A stretch of 7,324 bases of DNA, from NCBI GenBank assembly GCA_934408835.1, contig CAKRVU010000061.1:1-7324 (forward strand). Reading direction: 5' to 3'. The notes beneath the pieces are model-generated. The model saw only the letters and a list, made by a program, of their open reading frames with translations, was not told the origin of the DNA and ran no database searches. This document shows, in pieces, positions 1 to 5,616 of the stretch. The stretch is from an uncultured Oscillospiraceae bacterium (GTDB taxonomy: Bacteria > Bacillota > Clostridia > Oscillospirales > Ruminococcaceae). The translations under genes and the position numbers were made by a program. The number at the start of each line of letters is the position of its first letter. Position 1 is the stretch's first letter.

Positions 1-76
1 GGCGACCCAGATCAGACTCGAACTGACGACCTCCTGCGTGACAGGCAGGCGTTCTAACCAACTGAACTACTGGGCC
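1..76 (-). tRNA. tRNA-Asp (anticodon GTC), 3' end at window edge
   Basis: The minus strand folds as a complete cloverleaf. The 7-bp acceptor stem (GGCCCAG with CTGGGTC) has one G-U pair. The D arm is GTTC/GAAC. The anticodon stem CCTGC/GCAGG encloses the loop CTGTCAC, which gives anticodon GTC (complement of 40-42). The T arm carries the TTCGAGT loop. The discriminator base is G, and the CC of an encoded CCA sits at positions 1-2, so the final A lies just outside the window. It decodes aspartate GAC/GAU codons. It lies 3 nt downstream of tRNA-Val and has no promoter of its own, so the two are almost certainly cut from one precursor. The array may continue beyond the left edge. Confidence 0.97.
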
Positions 77-79
77 AGA

Positions 80-155
80 TGGTGGGAACTACAGGGCTCG
101 AACCTGTGACCCTCTGCTTGTAAGGCAGATGCTCTCCCAGCTGAGCTAAGCTCCC
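80..155 (-). tRNA. tRNA-Val (anticodon TAC)
   Basis: The minus strand gives a full 76-nt tRNA with an encoded CCA. The acceptor stem GGGAGCT pairs with AGTTCCC, with one G-U pair. The D arm is GCTC/GAGC. The anticodon stem TCTGC/GCAGA holds the loop CTTACAA, so the anticodon is TAC (complement of 120-122). The T arm is ACAGG-TTCGAGC-CCTGT and the discriminator is A. It reads valine GUN codons, chiefly GUA/GUG. It is the first gene after the promoter at 197-225 and is followed after 3 nt by tRNA-Asp. Confidence 0.98.
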
Positions 156-196
156 AACCGTATGTGAGGATAACGCGAATCATCACAACAGTTATT

Positions 197-225
197 ATTA
201 TACAAAACAATCCATTGTTTGTCAA
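197..225 (-). promoter_or_regulatory. Consensus sigma-A promoter of the tRNA-Val/tRNA-Asp unit
   Basis: On the minus strand a perfect -35 box TTGACA (225-220) is followed after exactly 17 nt by a perfect -10 box TATAAT (202-197). Transcription should start near position 190. This leaves a leader of about 35 nt before tRNA-Val for 5' processing, presumably by RNase P. Full consensus in both boxes fits the high demand for stable RNA. The promoter begins about 42 nt after the stop codon of the preceding minus-strand gene. Confidence 0.93.
205..220. repeat. Perfect 7-bp inverted repeat inside the tRNA promoter spacer
   Basis: AAACAAT (205-211), CC, ATTGTTT (214-220) is a perfect dyad of two 7-bp arms around a 2-bp centre. 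It occupies nearly the whole spacer between the -10 and -35 boxes and touches the first base of the -35 hexamer. That is where a repressor or a spacer-binding activator could sit. No regulator can be named from the sequence, and the DNA is AT-rich, so chance is a real alternative. Confidence 0.6.
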
Positions 226-267
226 TAGGAAATTTTATTTTTTTTATAAAAATTTGGAATAAAAATA

Positions 268-927
268 TTACTTCAGCAATTCGCCCCCCTCGCAACAAAT
301 TGCTTTGCGTAAAATTTGAAAACGAAAATACTCATTGCAATATTGTTTTTGAAAGGCGTCCAAAAGCAACAACGGATTAATCATATGCATTCCCGCAGGA
401 AGAGAAAGGTAAAGAAAAACAGAATCGGCGTCATTTTCTACTTGATAAGACAATATTTCTTTTTTTAAATCGACTATATGTTTTCCCTTTTTGGTCTTTT
501 TCTCTATATCAATGTGATCTTGTTCCAAAAATTGTTTTAATCGATCCTTTGTCTCACAGGGCGCTTCCGTCAACAAACGCACCCGATAATCCGCGGAAAC
601 AATTTCAGAAGGGGAATGTTCCGGCTGAGCAACCGAAAGAGGAATCAACCCTTTCGGAAGCGCATGAGCTATCATTTGCTTGATTTGATCGGTCGGCATA
701 TTTTCAATCAATCGAAAATCCATACATTCATAATCACTTTCAAATCCAAGAGAAAGCGGCAAGGCAAAAGTAACATAAGGGTGCGGATGAAACCCCTGCG
801 TATACCAAATAGGCAAGCCGCTCCGCTGCAATGTCCGTTGCATACAGCGATTAACGTCTAAATGAGATATGTAACGAATTCGCCCTTTTTTCTGATAGAA
901 TAATCTGAAATCAAAAAACTCACTCAA
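268..927 (-). CDS. TIGR03936 / DUF2344 family radical SAM-associated protein
   Basis: This 219-aa protein is the small partner that accompanies TIGR03960 radical SAM proteins. The family hallmark covers about residues 8-75: an RYISHLD segment, a conserved basic helix, a QGFHPHP motif, an LPLSLG segment, and a glutamate/aspartate-containing strand (ECMDF). The biochemical role of the family is not established to my knowledge. It is thought of as an accessory protein because it is found next to, or fused with, the radical SAM protein. The start is a TTG (925-927): an AAGGGAGG ribosome binding site at 936-943 lies 8 nt upstream, and the family homology begins right after it. The TTG overlaps the radical SAM stop codon as TTGA, which suggests translational coupling. 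An in-frame ATG 35 codons upstream lies within the preceding gene and would add a family-unlike basic stretch. No intrinsic terminator follows the gene. Confidence 0.88.
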   Translation of the reverse strand: MSEFFDFRLFYQKKGRIRYISHLDVNRCMQRTLQRSGLPIWYTQGFHPHPYVTFALPLSLGFESDYECMDFRLIENMPTDQIKQMIAHALPKGLIPLSVAQPEHSPSEIVSADYRVRLLTEAPCETKDRLKQFLEQDHIDIEKKTKKGKHIVDLKKEILSYQVENDADSVFLYLSLPAGMHMINPLLLLDAFQKQYCNEYFRFQILRKAICCEGGELLK

Positions 928-2759
928 AAGCAGGTCCTCCCTTCGCAAAATTGATTGGCGCCGCAGCCCGAACACTGTTCTCGACAATTTGGAGTCGTTT
1001 TCCCTTCTCTGGCTCGCAGATTCTCCCGCCAAAAGAATTCTTTGCTAACTCCATAATCCAAAAAGTCCCACGGCAGAATTTCTTCATAATCACGTCTCCG
1101 ATTGGCATAAAATTCCATGGAAAGATTACATTCGGTAAACGCTTCCTGCCAGCGATCAAAATAAAAACATTCTTCCCAGGAATCAAAGTAGCACCCTTTT
1201 TTCCACGCGCGGTAGATTACCTCTCCCAAACGCCGGTCGCCCCGCGCAAGTACCGCCTCCAGCAAACTGGTATGCATCTGATGATAATGAATCCTGATTT
1301 TATTGGAGGTAGTACAAGCCAATAAATGGCGCTGCTTCTCCTCAATCTGTTCCCGTGTATCCTGCGGTTCCCACTGAAACGGGGTAAACGGTTTGGGAAC
1401 AAAAGTCGCGGCGCTGACTGAGATAGAAGGCTTACCGCGCGGTCTCCGAGGCAAGCTGTAAAACAGGTCAAGTACCTTCTGCGCCAGTTCGGAAATTCCT
1501 GCAATATCCTCCATAGATTCCGTAGGAAGCCCCATCATAAAATAAAGTTTTACCGCAGTGTATCCACCTTCAAAAGCAATTTTGCAAGTGCGGATCACCT
1601 CTTCCTCCGTCACGTTTTTATTGATCACATCGCGCAGTCTCTGCGTACCAGCTTCGGGCGCAAAAGTCAGTCCGCTTTTTCTAACGCTTGCAATCTTTTT
1701 CAGTAAGACATCAGAAAAATTGTCCACACGAAGAGACGGGAGCGTTAAGGCGATTCTTTTCCGTTCGGTCTCCTCCAACAATTGATTCAACAGCTCCTCC
1801 AAGGCCGAATAATCGCTTGTCGAAAGAGATGAAAGGGACATTTCCTCATATCCGGTCTGTTCACAGAGGGTTTTCCCTTGCTGCGCTAACAAACTTGGCG
1901 ATTTCTCACGAAAGGGACGGTACAAAAAGCCCGCCTGACAAAAACGACAACCTCGAATACAACCACGCAGCACCTCTAATATGGCGCGGTCATGCACTGT
2001 TTGCAAAAATGGAACCACAAACTGTTTGGGATACGGCGCGTCATCCAAATTGGGGACAACCCTTTTGGTGATTTTCTCCGGTATCCCATCCTCCAACGGC
2101 TTCCTTTGTGCAATCGTTCCGTCCGAATGATATGTCACCTGATACAACGACGGTACGTAAATACCAGGAATCTGCGCCGCCTGCCGCAAAAATTCTTTTT
2201 TTGAAAGCTTCTGCCGTTTTGCTTTATCATACAGCTGGATGAACTCGACAAGCATTTCTTCCCCTTCACCCATCTGGAATAGGTCAATAAAATCGCAAAG
2301 GGGCTCGGGATTACAAGCGCAAGGTCCACCGGCGATCACCAAATTTTTGAGTTCAGTCCGTTCTTTTGCCAAAACCGGAACATTCCCCAAATGGAGCATA
2401 TTTAAAATATTGGTAAAGGAAAGCTCGTATTGCAAGGTAAAGCCTATCACATCAAAATCCGAAAGAGGCGTAAAACTTTCTAACGAATAGAGCGGTATTT
2501 TGGATTGTTGCAGTTGCCGTTCAAAATCAATCCAAGGTGCAAAAACCCGCTCGCACCAACAAACGTCCATTTTATTGACAATATCATATAAAATTTTCAT
2601 TCCAAGATGAGACATCCCGATTTCATAGGTATCCGGAAAACAAAACGCCATCCGAACCGGTATCTCTGGGTGTTTGACAATGCTGCCCAATTCCCCTCCC
2701 ACATAACGAGCCGGTTTTTCCACCTGCTCCAGAAGCGGTTCTAAATCTGTTATTTGCAT
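924..2759 (-). CDS. TIGR03960 family B12-binding-like/radical SAM protein
   Basis: This 611-aa iron-sulfur enzyme has an unassigned reaction. The first ~230 residues form a B12-binding-like Rossmann region (PDTYEIGMSHLG near 42-53, AGGP near 143-146, a MGEGEE segment near 163-168). The cobalamin-ligand motif DxHxxG is not evident. The radical SAM core follows, with CxxxCxxC at C267, C271 and C274 for the SAM-binding 4Fe-4S cluster, then FAPEAGTQRLR (~366-376) and GGYTAVKLYFMMGLP (~398-412). The C-terminal region has the GVSKEFFWRE motif and a cysteine-rich tail (C592, C596, C599, C605, C610) that could hold another metal or cluster. The ATG at 2757-2759 is preferred because it lies 5 nt after AGGAGG. 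The ATG immediately before it (2760-2762) is only 2 nt away. Downstream is its partner DUF2344 gene with a 4-nt overlap. The length matches the family. Confidence 0.92.
   Translation of the reverse strand: MQITDLEPLLEQVEKPARYVGGELGSIVKHPEIPVRMAFCFPDTYEIGMSHLGMKILYDIVNKMDVCWCERVFAPWIDFERQLQQSKIPLYSLESFTPLSDFDVIGFTLQYELSFTNILNMLHLGNVPVLAKERTELKNLVIAGGPCACNPEPLCDFIDLFQMGEGEEMLVEFIQLYDKAKRQKLSKKEFLRQAAQIPGIYVPSLYQVTYHSDGTIAQRKPLEDGIPEKITKRVVPNLDDAPYPKQFVVPFLQTVHDRAILEVLRGCIRGCRFCQAGFLYRPFREKSPSLLAQQGKTLCEQTGYEEMSLSSLSTSDYSALEELLNQLLEETERKRIALTLPSLRVDNFSDVLLKKIASVRKSGLTFAPEAGTQRLRDVINKNVTEEEVIRTCKIAFEGGYTAVKLYFMMGLPTESMEDIAGISELAQKVLDLFYSLPRRPRGKPSISVSAATFVPKPFTPFQWEPQDTREQIEEKQRHLLACTTSNKIRIHYHQMHTSLLEAVLARGDRRLGEVIYRAWKKGCYFDSWEECFYFDRWQEAFTECNLSMEFYANRRRDYEEILPWDFLDYGVSKEFFWRENLRAREGKTTPNCREQCSGCGANQFCEGRTCF
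936..943 (-). promoter_or_regulatory. Ribosome binding site that fixes a TTG start
   Basis: AAGGGAGG on the minus strand lies 8 nt before the TTG at 925-927. No ATG or GTG lies at a suitable distance in this frame, so this site decides the start of the DUF2344 gene. It is embedded in the last codons of the radical SAM gene. Confidence 0.75.
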
Positions 2760-2764
2760 CATTT

Positions 2765-2770
2765 CCTCCT
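2765..2770 (-). promoter_or_regulatory. Ribosome binding site of the radical SAM gene
   Basis: A perfect AGGAGG on the minus strand shares bases with the TAG stop codon (2771-2769) of the upstream HAD-IB gene. Two ATG codons follow back to back. The second (2757-2759) has 5-nt spacing and is the better start. Confidence 0.75.
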
Positions 2771-3443
2771 ACAATATCTTTTGCTCTTCCAAAACTTGAC
2801 GAATCACATAAAATCCCGTCAAAGGATAATAAGCAATTTGTTCCCTTTGTAATAGAACCTCCAGCTGTCTTTTGGCAAACCGCAGATTCACCAGCTTTGC
2901 AGCCGGCACGTCGAAGGTTCCATCCCCAGCATAAGCAACCAAATCATAATTCTTTTTGAAGTGGGCGGTCGCCTTCCCTTTATCAATTCCTGATTCCTCG
3001 CTATACCAAGGGGAATCGGTATCCCGTAGCATGCAAATTCCACCGTCAGAATAAATTCCACGATTGCTGACAACCGGAATCTCGCCAAGTCCTTCCAAAC
3101 GCAGCCTGCGCTTGATATAATAGTCGCACCCGGCGCTTAAAATACAGATATCGCCTCCACGTTGTAAAATCCAACGGGCCGTTTCAGTAAACGTATCGTC
3201 AATCGGAATTCGCTGTATTTCTGTTTCCAGCTCCGACTCCGACAACCCTATATTCTGGAAAATACTTGAAAGAAGGGTGAAGGAAGAAATCCGTTTTTCC
3301 CGATACGCTAAATAGTCCCCATTTTCTCCTTCCAGGAAATAATGATTTAAAATCTGCTGGAAAAAATCCAATTTGGAAATCGTCCCATCAAAATCAGAAA
3401 TCAACAAAAACGGCTTTCGGGATTGTTTGTTTTGCTGCTTCAT
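2769..3443 (-). CDS. MtnX-like HAD-IB family phosphatase
   Basis: This 224-aa soluble protein is predicted to remove phosphate from a small metabolite through an aspartyl-phosphate intermediate. All HAD motifs are present. Motif I is SDFDGT (nucleophile D17, acid/base D19). Motif II is the serine in ILSAG (S103). Motif III is a lysine in IDKGKAT (K155 or K157). Motif IV is YAGDGTFD (D174, D178). The insertion of helices between motifs I and II, and the AGCDYYI segment after motif II, resemble MtnX, the methionine-salvage 2-hydroxy-3-keto-5-methylthiopentenyl-1-phosphate phosphatase. No other methionine-salvage gene is in view, so the substrate is open; phosphoserine phosphatase-like activity is an alternative. 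The ATG has AAAGGA (3451-3456) 7 nt upstream. The gene begins 12 nt after the upstream HAD gene and ends just before the radical SAM gene, clearly within one operon. Confidence 0.85.
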   Translation of the reverse strand: MKQQNKQSRKPFLLISDFDGTISKLDFFQQILNHYFLEGENGDYLAYREKRISSFTLLSSIFQNIGLSESELETEIQRIPIDDTFTETARWILQRGGDICILSAGCDYYIKRRLRLEGLGEIPVVSNRGIYSDGGICMLRDTDSPWYSEESGIDKGKATAHFKKNYDLVAYAGDGTFDVPAAKLVNLRFAKRQLEVLLQREQIAYYPLTGFYVIRQVLEEQKIL

Positions 3444-3455
3444 AACTCAATCCTT

Positions 3456-4127
3456 TCAAAATGTAAAACAGCCGAAGCTTCTTTGCTGCAATATCTCGCG
3501 ATAGTCCTCAAAAAAACCATCTGCTTCCCGTTCCAACAGGCTCCGTACCGCGGTTGGCTGTTTTTTATCCGCGATGGCAAAATACTGCATCCCCATTCTT
3601 TTTACAGCACAAAGAGGAGCCGAAATATCCTCAAAGACAGCGCAGTCTTTCGGGTCTATCTGTAATTTTGCTGCTGCATTCCGATAAATGTTGCCGCTTT
3701 CTTTTCCCTCTCCCATTTCGTCAGAATAGCAAAACGTCTGAAAATACGAATCAATTCGATTAGATTTTAAAGCGTTCCTGCAAAGCTCCGGCAAACAGGA
3801 AGTCGCAACCGCCATTTTAACACCACTAGAATGCAGCATCTCTAAAAACGACGCAACACCCGGTTTACTATCTACCCGACAACGATAGTATTCATCCGCA
3901 AGCTCCGCCCAGAGGGTTTTCAGCTGACCGGGCGTAATGTCAAGACGATATTCCGATATGGTATAAAGCGCTGACTGTGTGGGCGACATGGGTGCGATCG
4001 TTTCATAATAATCAGGACGAACGGAAAAACGCAGCATTTCCTGAAAGGTATGATCTATGTAATCCCACACCCAGGTAGAATCCAGCAAAGTGCCATCGAG
4101 ATCAAAAATAACTGCTTTTGGCAGCAT
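3456..4127 (-). CDS. HAD-superfamily hydrolase, beta-phosphoglucomutase-like subfamily
   Basis: This 223-aa protein is a probable sugar-phosphate or other small-molecule phosphatase or phosphomutase. Motif I is FDLDGTLLDS (nucleophile D9, acid/base D11). A helical cap follows at about residues 18-85. Motif II is AVATS (T109/S110), motif III is K142 in GEGKES, and motif IV is the E166/D167 pair in VFEDI, which binds magnesium. This layout is typical of the PGM-like HAD hydrolases (subfamily IA), whose members cannot be assigned a substrate from sequence alone. The start at 4127 is chosen because AAGGAGG (4135-4141) lies 7 nt upstream. An earlier in-frame ATG at 4187 would add 20 residues unlike the family and would run through the promoter region. 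It is the first gene of the four-gene operon and is transcribed divergently from thiN. Confidence 0.88.
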   Translation of the reverse strand: MLPKAVIFDLDGTLLDSTWVWDYIDHTFQEMLRFSVRPDYYETIAPMSPTQSALYTISEYRLDITPGQLKTLWAELADEYYRCRVDSKPGVASFLEMLHSSGVKMAVATSCLPELCRNALKSNRIDSYFQTFCYSDEMGEGKESGNIYRNAAAKLQIDPKDCAVFEDISAPLCAVKRMGMQYFAIADKKQPTAVRSLLEREADGFFEDYREILQQRSFGCFTF

Positions 4128-4128
4128 A

Positions 4129-4157
4129 TTGACTCCTCCTTCCTTTTGGAGTATCAT
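4129..4157 (+). promoter_or_regulatory. Probable sigma-A promoter of thiN
   Basis: TTGACT (4129-4134) is followed after 17 nt by TATCAT (4152-4157). Each box has one mismatch to consensus (TTGACA, TATAAT). The predicted start is near 4164, giving a leader of about 27 nt. That leader includes the AAGGA ribosome binding site at 4178-4182 and leaves no room for a TPP riboswitch. The -35 box lies right next to the start codon of the divergent HAD gene. Confidence 0.65.
4135..4141 (-). promoter_or_regulatory. Ribosome binding site of the first HAD gene
   Basis: AAGGAGG on the minus strand, 7 nt before the ATG at 4125-4127, fixes the start of the first operon gene. It lies inside the spacer and next to the -35 box of the plus-strand thiN promoter, showing how compact this intergenic region is. 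Confidence 0.8.
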
Positions 4158-4158
4158 A
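4153..4158 (-). promoter_or_regulatory. Possible -10 box of the four-gene HAD/radical SAM operon
   Basis: TATGAT on the minus strand matches the -10 consensus at five of six positions. It would start transcription near 4146, just ahead of the ribosome binding site at 4135-4141. No convincing -35 hexamer is seen 16-18 nt upstream (around 4175-4182), so the promoter may be weak or activator-dependent. The box covers almost the same base pairs as the -10 box of the opposing thiN promoter. Confidence 0.35.
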
Positions 4159-4190
4159 AAAGAAAATAAGAACCGGAAAGGAAACAACAG

Positions 4191-4805
4191 ATGAAAGGGA
4201 TTATTTTAACAGGCGGCAACATCAGTGATTACGATAAAATCAAGTCTTACATCACGTCAGACGCAATTTTAATCTGCGCTGACAGCGGATACGATCATGC
4301 CGTTCAAATGAATCTGAAGCCACACTGCGTCGTAGGAGATATGGATTCGATCGGTGAAATACCTGAGCAGATTCCGCTCAGAAAATTCCCTGTCGACAAA
4401 GATAAAACAGATACCGAGCTTGCTATCGAAGCTGCTCTGCAAGAGGGCTGCACCGAGCTTGTTCTCCTAGGCGCGTCAGGCGTCCGACTCGATCACTCTT
4501 TGGCAAATATTTTACTACTGACCAAGTTGGAACAACAGGGAATCGTTGCAGAATTGATTGACGAACACAACCGAATGCGCGTCATCTCTCAAGCTTCAAA
4601 ATGGACTGCCAATCCAGGCGATACCATCTCGCTCATCCCACTGAGCAACTGCACTAGAGTCGTCACCACAGGACTCGTATATCCCCTCAGCGGCGAAACG
4701 CTGCAGGTGGGAAGCACTCGCGGAATCAGCAACCGGTTTTTGTCTGATTCCGCCGTCATTGATTTAGCGTCCGGTTCTTTACTGGTTGTCCTGGCAAACG
4801 ACTGA
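4191..4805 (+). CDS. thiN: Thiamine pyrophosphokinase (thiamine diphosphokinase)
   Basis: This 204-aa cytosolic enzyme transfers pyrophosphate from ATP to thiamine, making thiamine diphosphate, the active cofactor. The N-terminal catalytic domain shows the family motifs in order: ADSG (30-33), VGDMDS (48-53), FPVDKDKTDTE (66-76) and GASGVRLDH (94-102), whose acidic residues bind magnesium and nucleotide. The C-terminal beta-rich thiamine-binding domain includes STRGISN (175-181). The length is close to the usual 205-220 aa. The ATG has AAGGA at 4178-4182, 8 nt upstream. The gene is a single-gene transcript, divergent from the HAD operon and convergent with the SDR gene. In many Firmicutes thiN lies in the prkC-rsgA-rpe cluster; none of those genes is in view here. 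Confidence 0.95.
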   Translation: MKGIILTGGNISDYDKIKSYITSDAILICADSGYDHAVQMNLKPHCVVGDMDSIGEIPEQIPLRKFPVDKDKTDTELAIEAALQEGCTELVLLGASGVRLDHSLANILLLTKLEQQGIVAELIDEHNRMRVISQASKWTANPGDTISLIPLSNCTRVVTTGLVYPLSGETLQVGSTRGISNRFLSDSAVIDLASGSLLVVLAND

Positions 4806-4830
4806 TCCGAACTCATCCCGTATCGTTTTT

Positions 4831-4866
4831 GGGTATGCAGCGCCTCGCCGCATGCCCTTATTTTTT
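4831..4866 (+). terminator. Intrinsic terminator of thiN
   Basis: The stem GGGTATGC (4831-4838) pairs with GCATGCCC (4850-4857), with one G-U pair. After an A-C mismatch the helix continues as GCG/CGC (4840-4842 with 4846-4848) around a CCT loop. It is followed by TTATTTTTT (4858-4866). The hairpin lies 25 nt after the thiN stop. On the opposite strand the same hairpin is followed by A residues, so it should not act as a classic terminator for the convergent SDR gene. The T-tract encodes that gene's last Lys codons and stop. Confidence 0.85.
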
Positions 4867-5616
4867 CTGTTTCCGACGCTGCATATGGTACGTGGAACGA
4901 AGCATGAGGGATTCCGGAACCACGCGAATCAATTCGTGTACCAGCTTCATTGTAATCCCCGGCACAATCACCCGTTTTTTCCTCAGCATTTTTTCAACAG
5001 CGTACTCGGCAACCTTCTGACTGGAGAGCGAGCGAATGGAAAATTCCACGTTTGCGCGCTGATTGAACTCCGTCTGCACCGGACCGGGACAGAGAACGCT
5101 GATAGACACCTTTGATTTTTTTCTGCGAAGCTCTTCATAAATCCCCTCTGTCAAGTGGAAAACATAAGCCTTGGTGGCATAGTAGGTTGTCATCAGCGGA
5201 CCACCTACCGGAAAGGCGGCAGAGGAAGCCACATTTAAAATGAAACCGTGATCTCGTTTGACAAAATCCCTTAGAAACAGCTTAGTCAACAGATGCACAG
5301 CCACCACATTGAGCGAGATCATATTCATTTCGGTATCCAAATCCGACTGGGTAAACTCTCCAGAAAGACCAAAACCCGCATTGTTGATAAACACATCAAT
5401 CGGCAGATCGGCAACCATCCGGTACAAAGACAAACAATTCTCCGGCTGCGACAAATCCATCGGAATCACTTTCACATGTACCGGCAGCGTTTTCTTCAAC
5501 TCCACCAGCTTTTCTTTTTGACGGGCTACCAATATCAAATCAAAACCGCGACAGGCAAGCTCTCTGGCAAGATCGCGACCAATCCCGCTGCTCGCCCCCG
5601 TAATGAGTGCAATCAC
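4858..5616 (-). CDS. SDR family NAD(P)-dependent oxidoreductase
   Basis: This 252-aa classical short-chain dehydrogenase is predicted to reduce or oxidise a carbonyl/hydroxyl group using NAD(P)(H). The Rossmann glycine motif is TGASSGIG (6-13). NNAG (78-81) stabilises the sheet. The catalytic residues are N103, S132 (in NVASS), Y145 and K149 (YxxxK). PGPVQT (177-182) follows as in the family. Arg32, just after the second strand (LVARQKEK), hints at NADP(H) preference. No signal peptide is seen, though the C-terminus is rich in Arg and Lys (RRKQKK). Substrate cannot be inferred; DltE-like and general short-chain reductases are similar. The start is GTG (5614-5616) with AAGGAGG at 5624-5630, 7 nt upstream. 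It overlaps the GNAT stop as GTGA, so it is the third, translationally coupled gene of the peptidase operon. Confidence 0.9.
   Translation of the reverse strand: MIALITGASSGIGRDLARELACRGFDLILVARQKEKLVELKKTLPVHVKVIPMDLSQPENCLSLYRMVADLPIDVFINNAGFGLSGEFTQSDLDTEMNMISLNVVAVHLLTKLFLRDFVKRDHGFILNVASSAAFPVGGPLMTTYYATKAYVFHLTEGIYEELRRKKSKVSISVLCPGPVQTEFNQRANVEFSIRSLSSQKVAEYAVEKMLRKKRVIVPGITMKLVHELIRVVPESLMLRSTYHMQRRKQKK

Noticed and set aside
1..155. tRNA genes as an integration site for a mobile element
   Set aside because: No integrase, no direct repeat of a tRNA 3' end and no compositional break is seen in the window.
230..255. AT-only inverted repeat as a terminator of the DUF2344 operon
   Set aside because: The stem is seven A-T pairs only, with a 12-nt loop, and is followed on the minus strand by CCTATTG instead of a U-tract. 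It is too weak to call.
928..1032. In-frame upstream extension of the DUF2344 gene to an ATG at 1032
   Set aside because: It lies wholly in the radical SAM coding region, has no ribosome binding site, and precedes the family homology that starts at the TTG at 927.
951..2071. Plus-strand open frames opposite the radical SAM gene (e.g. 951-1325, 1688-2071)
   Set aside because: They are antisense shadows of a well-conserved gene, without recognisable domains or convincing ribosome binding sites.
4132..4152. ACTCC/GGAGT hairpin that might hide the HAD ribosome binding site
   Set aside because: Only 5 bp with an 11-nt loop, and its 5' half would lie upstream of the predicted transcription start.
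4128..4187. 20-residue N-terminal extension of the first HAD hydrolase
   Set aside because: A strong AAGGAGG 7 nt before the ATG at 4127 and the family-typical start right at the FDLDGT strand argue for 4127. The extension would run through the promoter region.
4158..4190. TPP riboswitch ahead of thiN
   Set aside because: The leader is about 27 nt and has none of the conserved THI-box segments.
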